Shown: piece by piece, positions 9,254 through 16,946 of the stretch
How positions within the stretch are numbered: position 1 is the first letter of the stretch
Layout: the number at the start of each line of letters is the position of its first letter
Translations under genes and position numbers: made by a program
Source of the DNA: Anthracocystis setariae
Taxonomy: Eukaryota; Basidiomycota; Ustilaginomycetes; Ustilaginales; Ustilaginaceae
Length of the DNA: 64,000 bases
Assembly: GCA_928724745.1 (NCBI GenBank)
Contig: CAKMXJ010000005.1
Location: forward strand, 744,001 to 808,000
Direction of reading: 5' to 3'
Notes under the pieces: generated by a model
Told to the model about the DNA's origin: nothing
The model's database searches: none
What the model saw: the letters and a program-made list of their open reading frames with translations, nothing else

Positions 9254-10942
9254 ATGGTGGTGACATTTCTCAAAGCGCTGCACACGGCGTCGAGCACGAC
9301 GCATCTGTCGTTCTCAGACTCGCTCTCATACCAACGTGCGAAATCCGACTTTATCGCGCTCAATCCGACGTATCGCGACCACTCTCTATCCTCGCTGCGA
9401 CGTCGAGAGTTCTCACGCCTCGACTCGAACGGTGGCAGCGTGTACCTCGATTACACGGGTGCGGCGCTGTATCCAGCATCGTTGGTGGAGCTTCATATGC
9501 GTTGGCTCACCTCGACGGTGGCTGGGAACCCGCACTCGACATCGCCAGCATCGTTGGCGAGCTCCAACGTGACCGAGCAGGCGAGAAAAGCGGTTTTGGA
9601 ATTCTTCGACGCCGATCCCGACCAGTACGATGTGGTTTGGACCGCCAATGCTACCGGTGGGTTTAGGATCGTTGGCGAGACGTACGATTTTCAAGACAAG
9701 AAGGTTTTGATTCCTCGCGATGCGCATAATTCGCTCAATTCGCTCGCCAAACGTGCCCAGATCGGCGGTGGAGAGTTTAGCATCATCGAGTTCGATTCGA
9801 TGCTGGGAGAGCAGCAATCGTCGCCGGATGCCGAGTTGGATAGCATCTCAAATGCGTCGTACCTCGCCGCGCTCTCGGCGCCGATCGCGTCGGGAAACAA
9901 GAGGGGGCTCGTGTTCTTTACGGGTCAATCCAACATTACGGGTGCTAAACTGGATATGGGCTTGATCGCGACTGCCAAGGAGCTTGGATGGGATGTAGGG
10001 CTGGACGCCGCGGCGTTGGCGCCATCAACGCGTGTGAGTTTGAAGCAAAACACCGGGGTGGATTTGATGGTGGTGAGTTTGTACAAGATCATGGGCTACC
10101 CGACTGGATTGGGCGCACTCATCCTTAAAAAGGAGATGTACGCCAAACTGTCTCGCAAGTCCACATTCTTCGGAGGTAATATCGTGGGGATTACCATGGA
10201 CAAGTTTGAATTCACCTTGGTAGACGGTCCAGAGCGGTTCGAAGATGGCACTGCCAATTTTGCCAGTATGGCGGTGGTGGCGCCTGGTTTGGAATTTGCA
10301 GCCAAATGGATGCCACACTACACAGCGCGAAACCAATTGCTGCTGAGGTATTTGATCGATCAACTCGATTCCATCTATTACCCCGCCTCCGCATCCGCCT
10401 CCGCCTCCGCTGCATCCTGTGAGAAAGTGGCTGGTTCGCCGACGTCGGAGCACAGTTCGATCACGCTCTCCCGCTCCTCGCCAAGAGGAGTGAAACTGGC
10501 GAAAATCGGCGGACCCACCACTCTCTCCACACGTGGCTCCACACTGCCAATCGTACTCTCGTCGTCATCGGGCGAATCGCTCAACTACAACTTTGTCATC
10601 TGGGCCGCCGCGCAAGAAAACATCTCGCTTCGTGGAGGACCGTGCATGTGCAACCCAGGCGCCAGCAGCTCCGTCATGCAACGCGGTCTCATCACCGACT
10701 TGCACGCTTCCAACCTCCTCCGCATAGCCGACGTAGGCCTCGTCAGAATCAGCCTCGGAGCCGCTACCAACTTCAAAGACATCTGGAGACTAATCCACTT
10801 TGCCCACAAACTCACCAACCCAACCTGGACCGCCCAGATGTGGGCCAAGTACAAGTGCCTCTTGGGCGACAGTGCGGGCACATTGAGTAACAATATCCAA
10901 CATCTTCACGCTTGGGCAACGCGAAAGCGCGACGAGCCATAG
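9254..10942 (+). CDS. Molybdenum cofactor sulfurase-like class V aminotransferase (no MOSC domain)
   Basis: A PLP-dependent enzyme of the NifS/class V fold, closest in style to the N-terminal domain of Mo-cofactor sulfurase. In 562 residues I see YLDYTGAALYP, the AGNPHSTSPAS motif, a VVWTANATGGFRIVGE cofactor-binding segment, FFTGQSNITGAK, GLDAAALAPS with the cofactor Asp, and SLYKIMGYPTGLGALI with the likely Schiff-base lysine at about residue 278. Near the C-terminus LRGGPCMCNPGA resembles the cysteine-bearing loop that carries the persulfide in desulfurases. The C-terminal MOSC domain of full-length Mo-cofactor sulfurases is absent, and the protein ends about 100 residues after the Cys loop. 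The open frame reaches a TTG at 9161; ATG 9254 fits the TATA box. Stand-alone proteins of this type have uncertain substrates, so it could serve another sulfur-transfer or lyase reaction. Confidence 0.8.
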   Translation: MVVTFLKALHTASSTTHLSFSDSLSYQRAKSDFIALNPTYRDHSLSSLRRREFSRLDSNGGSVYLDYTGAALYPASLVELHMRWLTSTVAGNPHSTSPASLASSNVTEQARKAVLEFFDADPDQYDVVWTANATGGFRIVGETYDFQDKKVLIPRDAHNSLNSLAKRAQIGGGEFSIIEFDSMLGEQQSSPDAELDSISNASYLAALSAPIASGNKRGLVFFTGQSNITGAKLDMGLIATAKELGWDVGLDAAALAPSTRVSLKQNTGVDLMVVSLYKIMGYPTGLGALILKKEMYAKLSRKSTFFGGNIVGITMDKFEFTLVDGPERFEDGTANFASMAVVAPGLEFAAKWMPHYTARNQLLLRYLIDQLDSIYYPASASASASAASCEKVAGSPTSEHSSITLSRSSPRGVKLAKIGGPTTLSTRGSTLPIVLSSSSGESLNYNFVIWAAAQENISLRGGPCMCNPGASSSVMQRGLITDLHASNLLRIADVGLVRISLGAATNFKDIWRLIHFAHKLTNPTWTAQMWAKYKCLLGDSAGTLSNNIQHLHAWATRKRDEP

Positions 10943-11052
10943 CATGCATTCGTTGTGGTTAGGAATAGCATATTACAGTAGATCCCAATCCCCCCAGCCC
11001 CATCCATGTGTGTGATAATTTTTTTTTTTCTTTTTCTCTTTTGGACATCGGC

Positions 11053-12609
11053 TTAGTTGGCGTGAAGAAGAGCGACACTGCGCTCGGCTTGTTCGACCAC
11101 CCTCCTTGCATCGCGCAACACTCTGCCCGCGATCACGCCTAGCGCCTTATCATCGTCCCACCCGCTCGCCCGCTCGAGACGTGTCACCACCCTCTCTGCC
11201 CTCGCTTTCGCCTGCTCGATCCACTCCATCGGCGCCTTGTTCGGCTTGCCCACCTTACTGCCGGCCTTGGTGAGCGCATACACGGTCTGTGCCACATGCA
11301 AATCCAGAACCGATTGGTGGTGTTCGATCCACAGTGTGTGCAGCAGCTCCGCCTTGATCGCACCGCCCGACGACGAGGTGCGCGAGGTGATACGGTGCAG
11401 TTCGGCCGAGCACAGCTTGAGTGCGGACAGTTGGGTCTGTAGCGCGGTCGGCAGCGAGCCCGACTGCGCGTTGAGCGCCGACGTCGAGATCAGCGCGGTG
11501 ATGAGCGATCGCGTCAGTGCGGGTGTCGCCGAACTTGCTACGGACTCGGGCGTGGCTGGTGCCATCGCTTCCAAGTCCGCTTTTGGGGATGGCCAAGATC
11601 CAAACCAGCCCGCCAAGAATCCTGGTTTTCGCTTCACTTGACCCGATGCGTTGGGGTCCACTCCAAACGGCGACGGTAGCGGCGCACACGCTCCGGCTGT
11701 AGCGGCGATCTTGACTGCCCTGCCCAACCACTCGTTCGCCTCCTCCTTCCTGCCCCTCGCCGCACACAGATCGCCGAGCTTCGTCGCGAGCCTGACGCGT
11801 CTCTCGGCGTGATCGTTTTGCATGGTTGCGATATCCCACAATCTCTCGTAGCTCGAAATCGCGCCTTCCAATGCGCCGCTCGAACCCTGACGTTCCTTGA
11901 TGCTGGCGAGCCTCTGTTGCAATGCCACCGCTAGTGGGTCGATGTCGTGGACCGTTTGGTCCGTTGTGATGCCGGCGCGGATCTCATGCGTGTCGGGCAG
12001 CTTGATTCCCTTGGCTGCTGCGATCTTGACGGCGAGTTTGAGGTACTGCGTCGCAAGGAGCATGGCGTCGTCGACGGGAAGCGCGTTTGCGGCCGCCATG
12101 GATGTAGCGGCAGTTCTGCCAAGACCGGCATTAGCTGCAGCTGGGCCATCAAAGAGGACGACGGGAGAGATACCGCCACCCCAATTGGCACACATCCATG
12201 CCGATCGCACCGCATGGCGACCCTTGATGCCTAACCTCGGATCGGTACCCGAATGGCGACTCGATCCAGACCACGATTCGTCCATCGCCTGGTGTGTCCA
12301 GCCAAACTCATCGTTGTCCTGCGAGGACGACGAGGGGGAGGAAGCGGGCATAGCCACATGCTCTACCCACTGATGTGTGGCTTCGAACGAGACGATTGCT
12401 AGCGTACCTGCGCCTACGGCTGTCAAGGTGATGATGCGTGCGATTCGCGAGACGGTTTGAAGAAACTGCATAAAAGGTGTGCCAAAGGATTGCATGACTT
12501 GGTACTGGTTGGGTGACGTCGAGTAGTGGCGTGATCGGGAGGCGAGGCTGGCGGAGATTCCGAGCCGAGATACGGCAGCGGTGCTGCGCAGTAATGCTTG
12601 CGCCCTCAT
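11053..12609 (-). CDS. Mitochondrial inner-membrane TPR-like protein (possible Mgr3-type)
   Basis: A 518-residue protein. The N-terminus is Arg/Ser/Ala-rich with few acidic residues (RSTAAVSRLGISASLASRSR), typical of a mitochondrial presequence. One membrane segment follows at about residues 55-73 (ARIITLTAVGAGTLAIVSF). A conserved-looking block is next (GTDPRLGIKGRHAVRSAWM), then helical pairs that resemble degenerate tetratricopeptide repeats (ISSYERLWDIATMQNDHAER, LGDLCAARGRKEEANEWLGR). A presequence, single membrane span and TPR-like helices match the build of yeast Mgr3, an adaptor of the i-AAA protease. That identity is an inference; similarity was not measured. It is convergent with the 9254 gene, with only 110 bp between stops. 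No intron. Confidence 0.6.
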   Translation of the reverse strand: MRAQALLRSTAAVSRLGISASLASRSRHYSTSPNQYQVMQSFGTPFMQFLQTVSRIARIITLTAVGAGTLAIVSFEATHQWVEHVAMPASSPSSSSQDNDEFGWTHQAMDESWSGSSRHSGTDPRLGIKGRHAVRSAWMCANWGGGISPVVLFDGPAAANAGLGRTAATSMAAANALPVDDAMLLATQYLKLAVKIAAAKGIKLPDTHEIRAGITTDQTVHDIDPLAVALQQRLASIKERQGSSGALEGAISSYERLWDIATMQNDHAERRVRLATKLGDLCAARGRKEEANEWLGRAVKIAATAGACAPLPSPFGVDPNASGQVKRKPGFLAGWFGSWPSPKADLEAMAPATPESVASSATPALTRSLITALISTSALNAQSGSLPTALQTQLSALKLCSAELHRITSRTSSSGGAIKAELLHTLWIEHHQSVLDLHVAQTVYALTKAGSKVGKPNKAPMEWIEQAKARAERVVTRLERASGWDDDKALGVIAGRVLRDARRVVEQAERSVALLHAN

Positions 12610-13054
12610 ACCTGCGAGTTGAGGGGTTGGGATGGCGTTACGAGGGTCGAGGTGTGGAGGATGGCTAAGAAGAATTAATAATGCTAACTCTGCTGTCTTT
12701 CATCTTTCACATACTCACACTCACTCTGTACAGCCGTGCGCGCAGAAAACAACCAAAAAAATATATATCAATCGGAAAACGATCAATCTTACCCACCCCT
12801 TGCCCCGATTGACACAACTCCACCTCACCTCACCGTACAGTACTGTACTGTACACTCGGCATTCGTAGTGCGTACCAAGGCACTGGTCCGAACCCAATAC
12901 GATTTAGAAATCGGCAATCAACCCCGCCTATATACTGAGCCAGACTGAGCATTCATCTTGCAGCGCATGTACTGTACTGTACACAATTAATCATCGAAAC
13001 CTTCACGCGCTGCCCAGCTTGGGAAAAAAAAAACCCCCCGTCCAAGCTAACTGA
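12610..13054. other. Spacer with two GTACTGTAC clusters
   Basis: Spacer of 445 bp between two minus-strand genes. It holds two clusters of a repeated palindromic word: 12835-12853 and 12969-12982 (overlapping GTACTGTAC/GTACAGTAC). An AT-rich AAAAAATATATATC stretch lies near 12757-12770. This is the upstream region of the 11053-12609 gene and the 3' flank of HUT1. Confidence 0.5.
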
Positions 13055-14254
13055 TCAAGCATCTTTAGCCAGCGCCTTCTTGTCCTCGCTCACCACCTTG
13101 TTCGCCAGCCCCTCTCGCCTCTTCTCTCTCGCCTCGATGCCGATGCCTGCAAACACCACGACGACGCCTAGCCACTGCAACGCGCTCAACTCGTGCTTAT
13201 ACACCGCCACGCTCAACAGCATGGTAAACAGCTTGCGCGTCACCGTGATCGAAACGAGCGTCAGACTACCGAAGCGTTCCAGCGTCTCAAAGATCGACAC
13301 CTGCCCGATCGCCCCCGCCAACGCATACGCCACGATATCCCTCACCACCTCCGGATGCCGCTTGCTAAAGGCTAGCGCCGAGACGAGCTGGTTGGGCTGC
13401 GCGGAAATAGAAGAGGAGGACAAGAGGTTGGAGGGGAGGACGAGCGTGGTGGTCATGAGCACGGCCGAGATGGCGTTCATGACGAGCATCATTTGACCCG
13501 CCGAGACGGTTTTGCGTCCGAATCGTGAAAACACCTCGTCCTGCGTACTGTTGGTCGCTCCGTCCAGCACGAGATTCAGCAGACAGAGGAGCAAACCGAT
13601 GAGCGAGCTGGTTTCGGGACCTTTGGCTTTCTTGGCTGGCTTGGCCGGGGCAAACGCCATAAAAAGCCAGATGCCCAGCGTGACTAACGCGACGACGGCG
13701 TACTTGTACGCCGCAAACTTGCGTCGGTAGAGCGCGACGTTCATGATGAGGACGGGGACGAGCTTGCACGACTTGGCGAGCGTGAGTGTCGGGTAGGAGA
13801 TGTAGCGAAGGCTGAGGAAGCCGAGTTGCGAAGCGGTGGATTGCAGCGCTGCGATGAGTACATAGCGTGCGAGGAGCGGTGAGATCCATCTCCACTTTGT
13901 CCCGGCTGGGCAAGGAGCGGTTGCGCCATTGGATTCGCCATTGCTCTTCTTGTCCAAGCGTGGGTGGGGTATGCGATTGGGTGCCAGAGTGTGTAGACCG
14001 AGGATTTCAATGACAGGTTTGGAGGAGTTGCGGTTGCGAACTAGGAGGTAGATGCAGGCTACGATGGCGGATAGGATGGCCTGGATGGTGTTGAGCAACA
14101 CTGGCGAGCCAAAGTATTCTGGCTGAGGGTTGGGGTGAAACAGCGTGGGTGCTGACGTGTAGGGGGTCTTTGTGAGTCGTTCCTGCAACAATCCCCATAT
14201 TAAAAAGGTGGTGTAGATCGAGGCTGCACAGAATCCCAACTGTAGCAGCGTCAT
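13055..14254 (-). CDS. HUT1: UDP-galactose transporter homologue HUT1 (SLC35B1 family)
   Basis: A multi-spanning nucleotide-sugar transporter of the ER, 399 residues from ATG 14254. The open frame runs much further upstream through a (CT)n-coded poly-Ser/Leu stretch, which is leader rather than protein. Signatures are GFCAASIYTTFLIWGLLQERL at the start (TM1 with the family QE pair), QSTASQLGFLSLRYISYPTLTLAKSCKLVPV (the family SYP..LAKSCK motif), GATNSTQDEVFSRF, and GQVSIFETLERFGSLTLVSITVTRKLFT near the end, together giving about eight to ten membrane helices. The C-terminus ends KKALAKDA, so the dilysines are not in the canonical KKXX position used for ER retrieval. A 30-40-residue insert rich in Asn/Gly/Pro separates TM2 and TM3. 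No intron. Confidence 0.92.
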   Translation of the reverse strand: MTLLQLGFCAASIYTTFLIWGLLQERLTKTPYTSAPTLFHPNPQPEYFGSPVLLNTIQAILSAIVACIYLLVRNRNSSKPVIEILGLHTLAPNRIPHPRLDKKSNGESNGATAPCPAGTKWRWISPLLARYVLIAALQSTASQLGFLSLRYISYPTLTLAKSCKLVPVLIMNVALYRRKFAAYKYAVVALVTLGIWLFMAFAPAKPAKKAKGPETSSLIGLLLCLLNLVLDGATNSTQDEVFSRFGRKTVSAGQMMLVMNAISAVLMTTTLVLPSNLLSSSSISAQPNQLVSALAFSKRHPEVVRDIVAYALAGAIGQVSIFETLERFGSLTLVSITVTRKLFTMLLSVAVYKHELSALQWLGVVVVFAGIGIEAREKRREGLANKVVSEDKKALAKDA

Positions 14255-14654
14255 GTTGCAAGAGCGCGAGCGCGTGCTGCTTGCTTTGGAGTCGATGGTG
14301 TGCAGAAGGAAACGAGCAACACTCTGACTGTAACAGTGAGAACAACACTTTTCGAGTTGTGCTGAAAGAGCACACTGGGCGTCTGTGCGTGCATGGTTGG
14401 TTTTTAAACAAATTCTCGCCGCGCCGCGCCGCGCCACGTCGACCGCTGAATCCATCCGCAAATTTATATTTGCCCGATCTAACAGCAGTGTTTTTTTGGG
14501 CCATGTTCCAGCCCATTCAAGCTCCGATCCAGCCTGAAAGACAGCGAGTTTGCAAGATGCAAGAATGATTAGATTGGCAAGAGCAACAACAAGATGCGAG
14601 AGTACAGTATGCGGAAAAGCAAGCAGTAGTGACAGTAGTAGTGCGTTGGTCGAG

Positions 14655-14700
<46 letters not shown>

Positions 14701-14785
14701 CGGAGCAGTGAATTGTTGGATGAGCAAACGCCCGACTGAAAATAAACGGAAAGCGCATATTTATTCTGTGATTTAAATATTGCTG
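14255..14785. other. Spacer with (AG)20 microsatellite upstream of HUT1
   Basis: The region holds a GCCGCGCCGCGCCGCGCC tandem near 14418-14436, a GTACAGTA word at 14602-14609 and an (AG)n run of about 20 units at 14659-14698. It contains the HUT1 leader and promoter and the 3' flank of the 93-aa gene. A 150-codon upward extension of the HUT1 frame passes through it but lacks protein-like composition. Confidence 0.5.
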
Positions 14786-15067
14786 CTACTCTGCTTTTAC
14801 CTCGGCCTTTCGAGCTCGACCTCGACCTAATAACGCTTTGAAGGGTTCAGCAATCGCCCTAGGAACTCCATTTTTGGCAATGTAGATCGCCGCTACAATG
14901 AACACCGCATCGAACGCAAGTAGCAACCAAGGGTTCCATCCACTCTTTTGAGTTTCGACGTTGGTATTGGCAGTAGTGCCTTGTGCGGTGGATTTTTTTT
15001 CCATGCCGGGCACCGGTGGATGGCCGGGCGGAGGGGTGCCTTTAAATCCTAATGGACATTGCGACAT
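14786..15067 (-). CDS. Small single-pass membrane protein, 93 aa, unknown
   Basis: The product starts MSQCPLGFKGTPPPGHPPVP, a Cys-Pro plus Pro/Gly-rich head. A hydrophilic Thr/Asn linker follows, then one membrane segment (NPWLLLAFDAVFIVAAIYIA, about residues 48-68) and a basic tail (LLGRGRARKAEVKAE). The N-terminal CP dipeptide resembles a haem-regulatory motif, but that is only a resemblance. Topology suggests a short membrane-anchored protein of an organelle. I do not recognise the family. The open frame continues upstream into a (CT)n tract, so ATG 15067 is the likely start. An AT-rich stretch TATATATTATTAA lies about 140 bp upstream on the gene strand. Confidence 0.6.
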   Translation of the reverse strand: MSQCPLGFKGTPPPGHPPVPGMEKKSTAQGTTANTNVETQKSGWNPWLLLAFDAVFIVAAIYIAKNGVPRAIAEPFKALLGRGRARKAEVKAE

Positions 15068-15317
15068 GGTTCGTATCGTTTTGCCACGTTGACTTGGGTG
15101 ATGGTTGCAACCGTCGATGCAGTGACGAGAAAGTTGATGGTGGTGGAGAGTGAACAAGGAGGAGCAACGAGAGAGAGAGAGAGAGAGAGAGAGGGGCAAA
15201 TCTATTAATAATATATATAAAATGTGGTTGGACCCTGAATTCACGCAGACCTACACTCCAGTGACTGCATGCATGCAGTCAGTACCTCTCATCCATTCAC
15301 ACTGATTCCATCCATTG

Positions 15318-15367
<50 letters not shown>

Positions 15368-15373
15368 AGTGAT
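15068..15373. repeat. Spacer with (AG)n, (CTA)n and (CTG)n microsatellites
   Basis: It contains (GA)n at about 15171-15194, (CTA)n at 15321-15350 running directly into (CTG)n at 15351-15366, and AT-rich TAATATATATAAAATG near 15208-15223. No gene. The triplet repeats lie just downstream of the PhyH-type gene's last exon. Confidence 0.6.
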
Positions 15374-16519
15374 TCAGTCATTGTCAAGCGAGAAGCCCAG
15401 CTGCTTGTGCGAATACGCAGCATCCATGCGCATCAGGTTCTCCCACACTATCCACCAACATGCAAGCAATGGAATTGAGTCAGTCTTTGTTGGTAGCAGA
15501 TAACTTTGACTGTAGCTAGACTTACTTGGTTTGAGTCTCTCTTGCAACCCTTGCGCAAAAGCAGGATCGCGCATCCACTCGACACCATGCTGCAGCACAT
15601 TTCTCGCCCTCTCCTGTGCCCCCAACTCACCCGCCCTGGCATCGCCGTAACAACCATGCAACGTCGCTCGCTTGGCACTCGGCAGATAACTCGCCCGATG
15701 CAAGATCCTCTGTGAGTAAAACGCCGTTTGACCCGCTGCGAGCTTGACCCGCAACACATTGGGCGGATCAACTCCGACCCACGCTCCATCTTGACCAAAA
15801 TCTGCATCGCTTGCATCACTCGCATCTTGCTTCTCTCCCAAAGGTGTGGCCGGTGCGGGTTTAGCATGGTTCGCACGAATCTCGTCGGGAGTGCGCCGCC
15901 TACGGTGCGTACCAGGTACGATGAACAAGCAGTCATCTGGATAGAGGGCGGTGTTGAATTGCACTCCGAATGTGGGTGTGTCGAGGCGCGCTTGTTCTTG
16001 GGCCTCAGAGACGTCCGCACGAATGTCATCGCGGTGCCAGCCGAGCGCAAACCGATGCGAGCAAGGGTTGATAAGCAGGTTGAACAGCTCCATCTGCATA
16101 TCGCGCACCTCGGCCCCAATCAACGCCGATGCAATGTCGAGCAACGGCCAAGAGGCATAGAAGCTTTGAAACGTCTTGGACAGCGAGACTTTCGAATCCG
16201 AATCACCGTGCGCGAGCTGATCCAAAGCCGGATTCATAAGATGCTGCACACCCCAACTGTCTCGGTTGTCCTTGGTGAACGGCGGGAAAGCGTTGCCCAC
16301 GATACGACGATGGGGCCAGTGACCATCGCGAGTGAGTTGAGTCGCAATCTCGGCACTTTTGCGTAGATTGGAAAGGCTGAGCGCCGACGAGGAGTCGGTG
16401 GGCAGGACGTTGTCGACAACGATGTATCCTTCAGTGCGGTATTGTGTGAGGAGCGAGTCCGGGTCGTAACCAAGAGCTCGAAGACGGCTATAAGCTGAGT
16501 TTTCGACTTGAGCTGGCAT
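15374..16519 (-). CDS. Phytanoyl-CoA dioxygenase (PhyH) family Fe(II)/2-oxoglutarate oxygenase, two exons
   Basis: A non-haem iron oxygenase of the PhyH fold. Exon 1 is 15526-16519 and exon 2 is 15374-15447. The 78-nt intron has a GTAAGT donor, a CTGAC branch-like site and a GATAG acceptor. The spliced product is 355 residues. Evidence for the fold: YRTEGYIVVDNVLP at the N-terminus, the metal ligands in LGWHRDDIRAD (H-x-D), FNTALYPDDCLFIVPGTHRRRR as the core strand with the PGTH motif, and the distal QRILHRASYLPSAKR with the second His and the 2-oxoglutarate-binding Arg. The substrate is unknown; the family includes fungal alkaloid, lipid and small-molecule hydroxylases. It is divergent from the LOG-CAF16 gene. 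The intron is a multiple of three without an in-frame stop, so retention gives a 381-residue form. Confidence 0.8.
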   Translation of the reverse strand: MPAQVENSAYSRLRALGYDPDSLLTQYRTEGYIVVDNVLPTDSSSALSLSNLRKSAEIATQLTRDGHWPHRRIVGNAFPPFTKDNRDSWGVQHLMNPALDQLAHGDSDSKVSLSKTFQSFYASWPLLDIASALIGAEVRDMQMELFNLLINPCSHRFALGWHRDDIRADVSEAQEQARLDTPTFGVQFNTALYPDDCLFIVPGTHRRRRTPDEIRANHAKPAPATPLGEKQDASDASDADFGQDGAWVGVDPPNVLRVKLAAGQTAFYSQRILHRASYLPSAKRATLHGCYGDARAGELGAQERARNVLQHGVEWMRDPAFAQGLQERLKPSKSSYSQSYLLPTKTDSIPLLACWWIVWENLMRMDAAYSHKQLGFSLDND

Positions 16520-16946
16520 TGTTGAGAGTTCGCCAGGCTAAGCTCAAACAAGTCGTATGTCGAGTGGCAAGCTGAGGGCGATCAGACGATGTTATGGTGG
16601 TCAGTGAGAGATAGAGAGACAGAGACAAAGGCAAAGACAGAGATGATTGCTCCAATGCACCGAGAAAGTCGCCGAAGCGCCGAAGCAGCACGGCAGCGAG
16701 TATTACAATGTTAGCTCTGTCCAATGAACATGTCGCAATATTTAATTTGGTTTTTAAATAGCCGGGAAATAAATATTATTAAATTATTAGAATGTCGAGA
16801 TGAGCGCATTGGCTAAGACGCTGCTGAGACACTCAGTTGTACCCAAACATTCCGACGATCCCTCCCAAAACCTTGTCGCTTGCTTGCTTGCCTCCCTCCC
16901 TCCCACCTCCTACTTTGCACATCACCCACCATACCAGCACAACAAG
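16520..16946. promoter_or_regulatory. Shared upstream region of PhyH and LOG-CAF16 genes
   Basis: Divergent intergenic region. It is AT-rich near 16740-16795 (TTTAATTTGG, AAATAAATATTATTAAATTATTAG). An upstream in-frame ATG at 16800 could extend the LOG-CAF16 product by 49 residues. A CCTCCCTCCCTCCC tract lies just before ATG 16947. No other gene is visible. Confidence 0.45.

Noticed and set aside
13055..14758. Long 567-codon version of HUT1
   Set aside because: The first 168 codons translate a (CT)n microsatellite and leader; the family starts at the internal ATG 14254.
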